Shown here one piece after another: positions 52,947 to 61,368 of a stretch of 64,000 bases of DNA. The notes below the pieces were generated by a model. The model was not told the origin of the DNA and searched no databases. It was given only the letters and a program-made list of their open reading frames with translations. The stretch is from Syntrophomonas sp. (lineage in GTDB: Bacteria; Bacillota; Syntrophomonadia; Syntrophomonadales; Syntrophomonadaceae). The position numbers and the translations under genes were made by a program. The DNA is taken from positions 1 through 64,000 of the forward strand of contig JAENZN010000012.1 in NCBI GenBank assembly GCA_016841245.1. Direction: 5' to 3'. The stretch's first letter is position 1, and each line of letters starts with the position of its first letter.

Positions 52947-53059
52947 CAAGGGGACGGTTCTGTTGTTACATATAAAATTTGTTTAGGCAGTAGGATACGC
53001 TTGCAATAACAGTAGGTTGTAAACGATGGGTGTAACAACAGAACCGTCCCCTTGTTACA
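52942..53059. repeat. Inverted pair of family A palindromes between uvrA and uvrC
   Basis: Left unit: TGTAACAA (52942-52949), GGGGACGGTTCTG, TTGTTACA (52963-52970). Right unit: TGTAACAA (53031-53038), CAGAACCGTCCCC, TTGTTACA (53052-53059). Same stem word, opposite core orientation, 60 bases apart. The right unit abuts the uvrC ribosome site AAGGAGG. Confidence 0.9.
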
Positions 53060-53073
53060 AGGAGGGATGATTG

Positions 53074-54876
53074 GTGAAAGAACGCTTGAAAAATGTACCC
53101 AAACAGCCCGGGGTTTATATGTTCAAGGATTCGGAAGGACGCGTAGTTTATGTGGGTAAAGCGGTAGTCTTGCGCAACCGCTTGCGTTCTTATTTTCAAG
53201 CCCCAGATCGCCTGCACCCCAAGGTGCGAGCCATGATGAATCGGGTGACCGACTTTGACTACATCGTTACTGCTGCAGAAGTAGAAGCGCTGATACTGGA
53301 GAACAATCTCATCAAAGAATACCGGCCCCGGTATAATATAGATTTGAGAGACGATAAAACCTATCCTTATTTGAAAATCAGCCTGGGCGATAAATATCCC
53401 CGCATGTATATTACCAGGGAGAAGAAGGATCACTCATCCCGTTACTTTGGCCCTTATACTGATGTAACTTCACTGCGGGAAACTCTGAAACTGCTGACCG
53501 GTATATTTCCTCTCCGGGTCTGTCGAGTATTTAGACAGCGTCCCCGACCTTGTTTAAATCATGATATTAAGAGATGCCTGGCTCCTTGTACGGGTAATGT
53601 TTCGGTAGAAGAATATAGTGCCATGGTAAATGCCCTGCTGAAGTTTATGGAAGGAGACATTAAGACCTTAGTAAACCAGTTGGAAGCGGAAATGAAAGAG
53701 GCGGCGGCTGATCTGGAATTTGAAAAAGCAGCCCGGCTGAGAGATCAGATAAGCAATATCCATAAAATCAACGAAAAACAGAATATCAACTTTGAAAAAC
53801 CTTATAATCTGGATATGGTTGCGGTTATTCAGGGGGAGAAAACCGCCTTGGGGTTATTATTTAAGATACGGGCCGGAAAGATCGTTGATCGCTATGCTTC
53901 CTGGCTGAACCAGGCTATGGATGAAGGCGAGGAAGAGTTAATCCAGTATTTTTTACAGCATTACTACGATGAAAATCAGGATATACCTCATGATATACTG
54001 CTGAACCGTCTGCCTGCTCATATCCAGTTGGTTGAGCAGTGGTTAAAGGAAAAAACTGGCCGAACGGTCCGCCTGGGTATCCCCCACCGGGGAGACAAGA
54101 AAAAGATGTTCAACATGTTGGAAGAAAACGCTCGAATCTTATACCAGGAAAAGATAGCCCGGGATGAGAAGGGAACCGAAAGCCTGATTAAATTGAGCAG
54201 GGCTTTGAAGTTGGAAGAGATTCCCCGGCGTATAGAGTGTTATGATATATCTCACCTATCTGGGGAGGAAACTGCAGCTTCTATGGTAGTTTTTACGGAC
54301 GGATTTCCAGATAAAAAGGCTTATCGCCGATTTAAGATGAAAAAGGATCAGAATGATGATTATGCATCCCTGGCTGAAACGCTTAAAAGGCGCTTTGATG
54401 AAGCCAGAAGAGGCAATATGGCTTTTCTGCCTGAACCGGATTTGATCCTGATAGATGGAGGTTTAGGGCAGGTTAATGCTGCAGCTGGTATTTTGCATGA
54501 AGTTCAGGCTGATATTCCTCTTTTCAGTCTGGCCAAAAAGCAGGAAGAGATATACCGGCCGGGCAGTTCTGCTCCTATCAGACTGCACCGAAATGATGAA
54601 GGGCTGAAGCTGCTGCAGCGTTTAAGGGATGAAGCTCACCGGTTTGCGATAGAGTATAACCGCAGCAGGAGACAGAAAAAACTCAGGGGATCGACTCTAG
54701 ATCATATTCCGGGGGTGGGAACCCAGCGCAAAAAGGCATTATTAGCGCATTTTGGTTCAGCTGTCCAGGTGAAAGAGGCCAGCCTGGAAGAGCTTCAGGC
54801 TGTGCCGGGCATCAGTTTAACTCTGGCTCGGAATATTTACCAGCACTTACGGAAAAATAATACTGTAACCGACTAA
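53074..54876 (+). CDS. uvrC: Excinuclease ABC subunit C
   Basis: UvrC of 600 residues with an N-terminal GIY-YIG nuclease (PGVYMFKDSEGRVVYVGKAV), a cysteine cluster region (CLNHDIKRCLAPC), a UVR motif (LEFEKAARLRDQI), an RNase H-like second nuclease (IECYDISHLSGEE, LILIDGGLGQVNAA) and a C-terminal helix-hairpin-helix pair (LDHIPGVGTQRKKALL, LQAVPGISLTLA). It makes both incisions in nucleotide excision repair. GTG 53074 is eight bases from GGAGG; TTG 53071 is possible. Spacing from the palindrome is minimal, so translation may be influenced by that structure. Confidence 0.96.
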   Translation: MKERLKNVPKQPGVYMFKDSEGRVVYVGKAVVLRNRLRSYFQAPDRLHPKVRAMMNRVTDFDYIVTAAEVEALILENNLIKEYRPRYNIDLRDDKTYPYLKISLGDKYPRMYITREKKDHSSRYFGPYTDVTSLRETLKLLTGIFPLRVCRVFRQRPRPCLNHDIKRCLAPCTGNVSVEEYSAMVNALLKFMEGDIKTLVNQLEAEMKEAAADLEFEKAARLRDQISNIHKINEKQNINFEKPYNLDMVAVIQGEKTALGLLFKIRAGKIVDRYASWLNQAMDEGEEELIQYFLQHYYDENQDIPHDILLNRLPAHIQLVEQWLKEKTGRTVRLGIPHRGDKKKMFNMLEENARILYQEKIARDEKGTESLIKLSRALKLEEIPRRIECYDISHLSGEETAASMVVFTDGFPDKKAYRRFKMKKDQNDDYASLAETLKRRFDEARRGNMAFLPEPDLILIDGGLGQVNAAAGILHEVQADIPLFSLAKKQEEIYRPGSSAPIRLHRNDEGLKLLQRLRDEAHRFAIEYNRSRRQKKLRGSTLDHIPGVGTQRKKALLAHFGSAVQVKEASLEELQAVPGISLTLARNIYQHLRKNNTVTD

Positions 54877-54985
54877 AAAATATTCAAAAAGGTTAGAAAT
54901 ATCTAGAAAATATTATAAAAATACAGAAAAATAGAGTATTATAAGGGTAATGAATGTAAAGAAACCGCAGGAAGGGAGGATTTAT

Positions 54986-55345
54986 ATGGTACAGGGTTGG
55001 ATTTTGAGGTGGTTGTTAAATATACTGGCCATTGTGATAACCGCTGCCATTATACCTGCTTTTGACCTTACTCCGTGGGCCGCCGTGGTAGGTTCAATAT
55101 TTCTAGGAGTAATAAATGCCGTTATTCGTCCCCTGTTAATATTGCTCACTTTACCTTTAAACCTGTTAACCCTCGGGTTATTCACCTTTATTATCAATGG
55201 TTTTATGCTGTGGGTGACTTCGATTACTATCCGGGGATTTGATATTGATGGTTTTGGTTGGGCCATTTTGAGTGCTATCTTAATAAGTATTATTAGCTTT
55301 GTAATCAGCTTTATAGTGGATGATAAGGATTTCAAGTTTAAATAG
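54986..55345 (+). CDS. Phage-holin-4-like small membrane protein
   Basis: This 119-residue protein has four hydrophobic segments. The conserved family core is VVGSIFLGVINAVIRPLLIL, LPLNLLTLGLFTFIINGFM (two pieces) and a GFGWAILSAILISI terminal helix. It is the phage holin family 4 superfamily (DUF360-like), widespread as chromosomal single genes with no phage context. Role unknown, perhaps membrane stress. ATG 54986 has GGGAGG seven bases away. Confidence 0.85.
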   Translation: MVQGWILRWLLNILAIVITAAIIPAFDLTPWAAVVGSIFLGVINAVIRPLLILLTLPLNLLTLGLFTFIINGFMLWVTSITIRGFDIDGFGWAILSAILISIISFVISFIVDDKDFKFK

Positions 55346-55382
55346 GATTGAATAAGCCGTTAACATAAACCTATCGCAGTAA

Positions 55383-55408
55383 ATAAACCGGGCAGCAGTC
55401 CGGTTTAT
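55383..55408 (+). other. Stem-loop before the HAD gene pair
   Basis: ATAAACCGG (55383-55391) pairs perfectly with CCGGTTTAT (55400-55408). There is no T tract, so it may be a weak terminator or leader structure of the next operon. Confidence 0.4.
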
Positions 55409-55437
55409 CGTATCTCCTACCATAAAAGGAGGGCTTT

Positions 55438-56262
55438 ATGCCGGTAAAATTGGTTGCCATTGATCTGGATGATACCCTGCTGGATTCAGGGTTAAAAATA
55501 TCTGGCCCGTGTATCAGGAATATTCAAGCTGCTCGTACTCAAGGGGTCATAGTTACTCTGGCTACGGGCAGGATGTACAGCTCTGCCCTGCCTTATGCAA
55601 TGGAACTGCAAACGGATGTTCCGCTTATCACCTATCAGGGAGCTCTGGTCAAAAATTCCCAGACCCAAAAGGTACTGTACTATAAACCTCTTACGCTAGA
55701 TTTGGCGGTAGAAACCATGGAATATTTTAAGAATGCTGGTGTACACTACCATACTTATTTTAACGATCGCCTGTGCCTGGAGTCATTAAGTAAAGAAGGG
55801 AACGATTATGCTCACCTGGCAGGAGTTAAACCACTATTAGTGAATAACCTGATTGAGTCATGCAAGAGCGGACAGGAAGCAATTAAAATAATGGCGGTAA
55901 TCCGGGATCAGAGATTGCTTTTGGACCTGGAAAATGATCTAAAGCGTCAATATGGCAGTTCACTCAACATCATCAGGTCCAAACCATATTTCCTAGAAGT
56001 AATGAACCCTCTGGCCAATAAAGCCGATGCTCTGAGGCTGGTTGCTGATTATTTCGGGATCCAGCAGGAGGAGGTTATGGCAGTGGGGGACAGCTATAAT
56101 GATCTGGCCATGATAAAATGGGCTGGAATAGGGGTGGCTATGGGTAATGCCCGGGAAGAAGTGAAAAACGCGGCGGATTATGTTACCTCTTCCAATGAGG
56201 AACATGGAGTAGCTGAAGCATTGCTAAGGCTGGTATTGGAACAGGAGCAGAATGAAAGATGA
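55438..56262 (+). CDS. Cof-type HAD family phosphatase (first of pair)
   Basis: This 274-residue protein starts with the HAD nucleophile motif VAIDLDDTLLDSG. It also has TLATGRM (motif II) and the C-terminal GDSYNDLAMIKWAGIGVAMGNA (motif IV, Asp pair), with a C2B-type cap between. These are Cof/YidA-like phosphatases of sugar phosphates or flavin precursors; the substrate is not defined by sequence. It overlaps the next gene by four bases (ATGA). Confidence 0.92.
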   Translation: MPVKLVAIDLDDTLLDSGLKISGPCIRNIQAARTQGVIVTLATGRMYSSALPYAMELQTDVPLITYQGALVKNSQTQKVLYYKPLTLDLAVETMEYFKNAGVHYHTYFNDRLCLESLSKEGNDYAHLAGVKPLLVNNLIESCKSGQEAIKIMAVIRDQRLLLDLENDLKRQYGSSLNIIRSKPYFLEVMNPLANKADALRLVADYFGIQQEEVMAVGDSYNDLAMIKWAGIGVAMGNAREEVKNAADYVTSSNEEHGVAEALLRLVLEQEQNER

Positions 56263-57059
56263 GCATTAAACTGGCAGCGATCGACCTGGATGATACCCTG
56301 CTGGATTCCAGGCACTGTATATCACCGGCATGTATTAAAGCCATCCAGCGAGTAAAAGCGCAGGGGGTACATATCATACTAGCTACCGGCAGGATGTTTA
56401 GAGCAGCGCTTCCCTATGCACAGCAGCTGGGTCTGGACCTGCCCCTGATTGCTTACCAGGGGGCTCTGGTGAAAAATGCTTATTCGGGTGATGTGCTGTA
56501 TGAACGTACCATTGACCGGGAACTGGCATTAAAGATAAGCGATGTGCTGGAAGCTGAGCAGATAGATTACCATATTTATTCTAATGATCAGTTATATACC
56601 CGAAAAATAATACCGGTTCTGGAAAAACATACGAGAATAACTGGAATTGAGCCGATAGTTATTACAGATGTCCCTGGCATGCTAAGAGAAATCCAGCCTC
56701 TGGAGATTATGGCGGTGTTTGAGGGAAAGTCCGACAGGCAGGGTATGGAACAGATGATAAGTAATCTTTATGGGGAGCAGCTTCACCTGACCAGGTTTAA
56801 ATATGATTCGCTGGAAATTATGGACCGCTATGCTACCAAAGCCAGAGCCCTGGCAGCCGTTGCTGACCAGTTAAATATTCAGCAGCATGAGGTTATGGCT
56901 ATAGGAGATAGCTATAACGATCTGCCCATGATCAAATGGGCAGGAACTGGAGTAGCGGTTGGAAATGCGCACCCGCTGGTAAAAAAAGCAGCCGACTTTG
57001 TAACTGGATCCAATGAAGAAGAAGGTGTAGTATTGGCTCTGGAAAAATTCATTGGTTGA
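56259..57059 (+). CDS. Cof-type HAD family phosphatase (second of pair)
   Basis: This 266-residue paralogue of the preceding gene has the same motifs (AAIDLDDTLLDSR, ILATGRMF, GDSYNDLPMIKWAGTGVAVGNA) and conserved length, evidently a tandem duplication. It is translationally coupled through ATGA. The two probably differ in cap-domain substrate preference. Confidence 0.92.
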   Translation: MSIKLAAIDLDDTLLDSRHCISPACIKAIQRVKAQGVHIILATGRMFRAALPYAQQLGLDLPLIAYQGALVKNAYSGDVLYERTIDRELALKISDVLEAEQIDYHIYSNDQLYTRKIIPVLEKHTRITGIEPIVITDVPGMLREIQPLEIMAVFEGKSDRQGMEQMISNLYGEQLHLTRFKYDSLEIMDRYATKARALAAVADQLNIQQHEVMAIGDSYNDLPMIKWAGTGVAVGNAHPLVKKAADFVTGSNEEEGVVLALEKFIG

Positions 57060-57381
57060 ATATCTGGGTTAGCTGTAATAGTAAAGCAAGGCATGGGAAA
57101 AGATAGTAAAGGACGCCCGGAGCGTATCTATCCTTGATTCTGTACTATTTATAAGGTGCCCGGCTGATAATTAATTAGTATATTTAAACTATAGACCATA
57201 GTAACAAATAATCTAAATACTGATAAAGCTTATAGCTTATACCCGGCAGCCAGAGGTACTGAACCAGATTTTACCGGCATAAGCTATATAAAAAAATCCG
57301 GCACTTGCAGCTCAGTTATTAACGGGTTAAAGCTAATGGTTGCTTCAGTTTAGTAAATACATGATGGTAGGGGGGATCAAG
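57060..57381 (+). other. Intergenic region before the isomerase gene
   Basis: No gene is seen. A possible structured element near 57102-57132 (GATAG...ACGC-CCGGA-GCGT...CTATC) is noted. The rest is A+T-rich. No clear promoter was identified. Confidence 0.35.
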
Positions 57382-58416
57382 ATGCAGAATGATTTAAGTG
57401 TTGAAAAAATGATGGGATATCTTTATGAACTGCCGGATCAGTTCCAAAACAGCCTGGGCCTAAAGTTTGATTTTATCGAACAGTATAAGAAGGTCTACCG
57501 CAATGTCGTGGTAACCGGATTAGGAGGCTCTGCAATCGGAGGCGATATTCTAAGGAATTATGCGGCCAAGCAGGCTAGCATTCCGGTGGTAGTGAACCGT
57601 GATTATAATCTTCCAGCTTTTGTAGGACCTGATACTCTGGTTTTTGCGGTTAGCTATTCAGGAAATACAGAGGAAACCTTGGAAGCATACCAAAAGGCTG
57701 TAAATCGAGGAGCAGACGTTATAGTCTTGAGCAGTGGGGGGAAACTTTCAGAATATGCTCGCCGAGATAATAAAGCGGTTATCCAGGTTCCAACTGGTTT
57801 TGTACCCCGGGCTGCCGCGGCCTGGCTGTTTGCGCCGGTGGTTCTTCTACTGGGCCAGATGGGGATATTGTCAGGAATAGAGGACGAAATAAAAGAAACA
57901 GTTGAAATATTAAAACAGCTCAGAGAATCTCTAAATCCCACCTTAGATGTGCCGATAAATATAGCTCGCGTTATCGCTGGGAAAACTCGGGGTAATTTTC
58001 CGGTAATTTGGGGAACTACAGGTGTATCAGAGGTAGCGGCTCAGCGCTGGAAAGCACAGATTAATGAAAACGCCAAAAGTCCTGCCTATTATAATGTATT
58101 TCCCGAACTTAACCATAACGAAATCGTAGGCTTTGAAGTTCCTCAGGATTTACTGCGCCGGCAGGTTTATATTATTTTGAGAGATAATGGGGATAATGAG
58201 CGTATCAAAAAGCGTATCGAAATAAGTAAAACTATAATAAAAGACCAGGTGAAACACATAATTGAAGTTAGCAGCAGAGGGGAATCTTATTTAGCCCGAG
58301 TTTTCTCTCTTATATATGTAGGTGATTACGCCAGTGTCTACCTGGCCCTAGAATATGGTATCAACCCCACCCCGGTAAAGATGATAGACTATCTTAAAGA
58401 ACAGCTGGCTAAATAA
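57382..58416 (+). CDS. Bifunctional phosphoglucose/phosphomannose isomerase
   Basis: This 344-residue SIS-domain isomerase has the phosphate-binding stretches TGLGGSAIGGDILRNY and FAVSYSGNTEETLEAY and the C-terminal VFPELNHNEIVGFE typical of the bifunctional PGI/PMI family. It interconverts glucose-6-P, fructose-6-P and mannose-6-P. ATG 57382, behind GGGGGGA, is preferred over upstream in-frame ATGs that precede that site. It may feed the surface-sugar genes near 10.8-13.7 kb. Confidence 0.9.
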   Translation: MQNDLSVEKMMGYLYELPDQFQNSLGLKFDFIEQYKKVYRNVVVTGLGGSAIGGDILRNYAAKQASIPVVVNRDYNLPAFVGPDTLVFAVSYSGNTEETLEAYQKAVNRGADVIVLSSGGKLSEYARRDNKAVIQVPTGFVPRAAAAWLFAPVVLLLGQMGILSGIEDEIKETVEILKQLRESLNPTLDVPINIARVIAGKTRGNFPVIWGTTGVSEVAAQRWKAQINENAKSPAYYNVFPELNHNEIVGFEVPQDLLRRQVYIILRDNGDNERIKKRIEISKTIIKDQVKHIIEVSSRGESYLARVFSLIYVGDYASVYLALEYGINPTPVKMIDYLKEQLAK

Positions 58417-58647
58417 AAAACAAAGGGTTAATACATGAGTGAAATCAGGCCGATGACGGAAGCTCACAGGACCACAGTTTACGCTCACTGTGCTCGAAAA
58501 ACAGAGAAGTCCGTGATTGAGGCGTGCCTGAGTACGTCGATTGAGCGGGATTTTTGAAATAATGCTGAGATTCGTTTCGATTATTTTGTGAGTTTTGCGC
58601 GAACTTTACATTGTTATCCCCGGAGGGGGCTTTCGTCGTCGGCCTGG
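58417..58647 (+). other. Intergenic region with possible structured RNA
   Basis: No supported gene; a 40-codon frame from 58435 lacks a ribosome site and family likeness. The base composition (58440-58560) is richer in G+C than nearby spacers, and it runs to a terminator at 58648. The segment 58450-58473 resembles 230-253 (19 of 24 bases). A short untranslated RNA ending at the terminator is possible. Confidence 0.35.
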
Positions 58648-58679
58648 ACCAGGGGATATAGCCCTGGTTTTTTCTTTTT
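58648..58679 (+). terminator. Terminator before the PHP gene
   Basis: ACCAGGG (58648-58654) pairs with CCCTGGT (58662-58668), followed by TTTTTTCTTTTT. Confidence 0.88.
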
Positions 58680-58750
58680 AATGAGTATTAAATGTCGGAG
58701 TACTATAATCAGAAAATAATGGACAAATTATAGGTGAGGAGGTGGTAGTT

Positions 58751-59539
58751 ATGAAATTCTATGGCGATTACCATACTCATTCAAGACATAGTGATGGTCG
58801 GCAAAGTGTCGAAGACATAGTTAATGCAGCCGTTGATAGAGGCTTACAAGAAGTTGCTATAACGGATCATGGGCCTTTGGCTGCAGTTATCGGTGTGAAA
58901 AACGCAGATGATTATCTGAAAATAAAGCAGGAAATCGTCGACCTTCAAAGCCAGCAGGCTGATATAACCATACTGCTGGGAGCGGAAGCTAATATAAGAG
59001 ATCTAGAGGGAACTCTGGACATCGATAAGGAGTATATAGAAGAACTGGATATATTGATCGCAGGTTTGCACCCGTATACTCTTCCCAAGACCATTAAAGA
59101 TGGCTGGAATATTATGGTGCAGAACTCTATGCGTCATCTGGGCAGGAGTTTCAGGGATAAGGCGGTGAATGCTAATACTAAAGCGGTAGTAGAAGTAATT
59201 TGCCAGCATCCGGAATTAGATATCCTGGCTCATCCAGGTTTATTTTTTAAGGTGGATATCGGAGAGGTTTCCCGGGCCTGTATAAAAAATAATGTTTTAT
59301 TTGAAATAAATTGTGGCCATAAATATCCATCTATTTCTGATATAATTGAAGCTAACCGGGTTGGTGTAGATTTCATAATTAACAGTGACTCACATTTTCA
59401 AGCAACAGTTGGAAAACTTGATTATGGCAGCTGGATAGTAGATGAATTAGGCATTGATGAAGAGAGAATAGCCAATAACCGGTCCGGGGGGGGATATAAA
59501 GGGTGGTCAAAAAAAGTGAAGTATTGCGCATACTTATAA
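58751..59539 (+). CDS. PHP domain phosphoesterase
   Basis: This 262-residue protein has the PHP metal motifs: DYHTHSRHSDGR near the start, AITDHGP, GAEANI, the mid HxxD-like LAHPGLFF and the C-terminal NSDSHFQATVG. It probably hydrolyses a phosphoester (the histidinol-phosphatase/PHP superfamily); the substrate is unknown. ATG 58751 has GAGGAGG six bases upstream. It overlaps rapZ by 37 bases, so the two are coupled; PHP next to rapZ is common in Clostridia. Confidence 0.9.
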   Translation: MKFYGDYHTHSRHSDGRQSVEDIVNAAVDRGLQEVAITDHGPLAAVIGVKNADDYLKIKQEIVDLQSQQADITILLGAEANIRDLEGTLDIDKEYIEELDILIAGLHPYTLPKTIKDGWNIMVQNSMRHLGRSFRDKAVNANTKAVVEVICQHPELDILAHPGLFFKVDIGEVSRACIKNNVLFEINCGHKYPSISDIIEANRVGVDFIINSDSHFQATVGKLDYGSWIVDELGIDEERIANNRSGGGYKGWSKKVKYCAYL

Positions 59540-60390
59540 TTACCGGATTATCCGGAGCAGGAAAAACTCAGACAGTTAACTGTCTGGAGGATATTGGTTA
59601 TTACTGCGTTGATAATCTCCCACCGGCACTGCTGACCAAGTTTGTAGAACTGGGTGTACAATCAGAGGGTAAAATTGACCAAGTGGCTCTGGTTATAGAC
59701 GCCCGGGGGGGCGACTTTTTCCATGATCTATCCAGAGCCCTGGGGGAGTTAGAACAGGAGAACATCCAGTATGAAATACTATTCCTGGAAGCTTCCGATG
59801 AGGTTCTGGTACGGCGCTTTAAGGAGTCCCGAAGGAAACATCCGCTGTCTGGACGGTGGAGGCTCTTGGAAGCTATCCAGATTGAAAAAACCATGCTGGA
59901 AGAACTGCGTGGTCAGGCTAACGTGGTTATCGATACTTCAGCCACTACTTCCCGTGAATTACGAGAGAAATTAATCAGTCTCTATGCTGAAGAGGCTATT
60001 AATGGATTTTCAATTAATGTAGTCTCATTTGGATATAAAATGGGAATACCATTGGATTCAGATCTGGTTATTGATGTTAGATTCCTGCCCAACCCATTTT
60101 ATGATCCGATCATGAAGACTATGACCGGCATGGATCAGGAAGTCCGGGATTTTGTACTGGATTCTGCAGTTACCCGTGCTTTTAACCGCAGATTCATGGG
60201 TCTGTTAAAGTATTTGATTCCTCATTATATCAAAGAAGGAAAGACTAATCTGGCTCTATCTATTGGATGTACGGGAGGGCAGCACCGCTCGGTGGTACTG
60301 GCTGAATATATAGCCAAACAACTCACGAATATGGGGTATAGTGTACTGGTCAAACATAGAGATAATACCAGGTCAAAATTGGAGGAGTGA
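59503..60390 (+). CDS. rapZ: RNase adapter protein RapZ
   Basis: This 295-residue protein has an N-terminal P-loop (GLSGAGKT), VDNLPPALL and DARGGDF, and the C-terminal RapZ domain (FGYKMGIPLDSDLVIDVRFLPNPF split at the DSD turn; GCTGGQHRSVV). In Enterobacteria RapZ controls GlmS through small RNAs; in Bacillus the homologue YvcJ binds nucleotides and affects competence. Start GTG 59503 lies within the PHP gene. It is followed with no gap by yvcK. Confidence 0.95.
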   Translation: MVKKSEVLRILIITGLSGAGKTQTVNCLEDIGYYCVDNLPPALLTKFVELGVQSEGKIDQVALVIDARGGDFFHDLSRALGELEQENIQYEILFLEASDEVLVRRFKESRRKHPLSGRWRLLEAIQIEKTMLEELRGQANVVIDTSATTSRELREKLISLYAEEAINGFSINVVSFGYKMGIPLDSDLVIDVRFLPNPFYDPIMKTMTGMDQEVRDFVLDSAVTRAFNRRFMGLLKYLIPHYIKEGKTNLALSIGCTGGQHRSVVLAEYIAKQLTNMGYSVLVKHRDNTRSKLEE

Positions 60391-61344
60391 ATGGACAGAG
60401 ATAGAGAACCCAGGATAGTTGTTATTGGTGGAGGAACTGGACTTGCGGTACTATTGAAAGGTTTAAAAAGATATACCTCCCAGTTGACCGCAGTAGTTAC
60501 AGTCAGTGATGATGGAGGCAGTTCCGGAAGACTCAGGGCGGAAATGGGTGTTTTACCGCCCGGAGATATTCGTAATTGTCTGGTAGCCCTGGCGGAAACT
60601 GAGACCTTAATGGATAAGGTGTTTCAACACCGGTTCAAAGCAGGGGGAGGCTTGCAGGGACACAATTTGGGTAATCTGCTGTTGGTGGCCATGAGTGAGA
60701 TTGCGGGAGATTTTGTTTCAGCCATCCAAGAAGTTAGTAAGGTCCTGGCGGTCAGGGGGGTGGTTTTACCAGCTACCCTGGAACCAGTAGTACTGGCTGC
60801 CAGTATGAAAAATGGCAGTACAGTAGTAGGTGAAACTCGTATCAGGAACCATGAGGGGAAAATAGAGAGAATATCCCTTATACCGGATAAATGTCTGCCC
60901 GTTCCTGAGACTTTGCTGGCCATTCATGAAGCTGATGCAATTGTACTGGGACCTGGCAGCCTGTATACCAGCATAATACCCAACCTGCTGGTTCAAAAGG
61001 TGACTGAGTCTATTGAAAGAGCCAGGGCGCCGGTAATTTATGTCAGCAATATAATGACCGAAAAAGGTGAAACAGATGATTTTACTGCTGCTGACCATCT
61101 ACAGGTAATCAATCGACATATAAACCAGCAGCTGATAGACTATATGATTATTAATTCGGGCACTATTGATGAAACCAGACTTATTCGATACCGGCAGGAA
61201 GAAGCTGTCCCAGTACGGCCTGCTTACGAAGATATTCAGAATATGGGTGTTAAAATCATTAAACACGATCTGGTCTCTGATGACGAAGTTGCCTGGCATG
61301 ATTCTGATAAACTGGCTCGAGCCATACTGGAACTGATAGACTGA
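60391..61344 (+). CDS. yvcK: YvcK/CofD-like regulator (gluconeogenesis factor)
   Basis: This 317-residue protein has the signature VIGGGTGLAVLLKGLK, the VTVSDDGGSSGRLR loop and LGPGSLYTSIIPNLLV. YvcK/MgfA binds UDP-sugars and is needed for growth on gluconeogenic sources and correct cell shape; it belongs to the CofD-like superfamily. The ATG is the very next codon after the rapZ stop. The rapZ-yvcK-whiA order is highly conserved in Gram-positives. Confidence 0.95.
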   Translation: MDRDREPRIVVIGGGTGLAVLLKGLKRYTSQLTAVVTVSDDGGSSGRLRAEMGVLPPGDIRNCLVALAETETLMDKVFQHRFKAGGGLQGHNLGNLLLVAMSEIAGDFVSAIQEVSKVLAVRGVVLPATLEPVVLAASMKNGSTVVGETRIRNHEGKIERISLIPDKCLPVPETLLAIHEADAIVLGPGSLYTSIIPNLLVQKVTESIERARAPVIYVSNIMTEKGETDDFTAADHLQVINRHINQQLIDYMIINSGTIDETRLIRYRQEEAVPVRPAYEDIQNMGVKIIKHDLVSDDEVAWHDSDKLARAILELID

Positions 61345-61368
61345 GTAAAGCCGGGGAGAAAAAAAGCT

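Noticed and set aside
54986-55345. Prophage holin
   Set aside because: The family name suggests phage, but there are no phage genes around; it is a common chromosomal membrane protein.
58435-58557. 40-codon frame after the isomerase gene
   Set aside because: No ribosome site, no recognisable features; more likely part of an untranslated segment.
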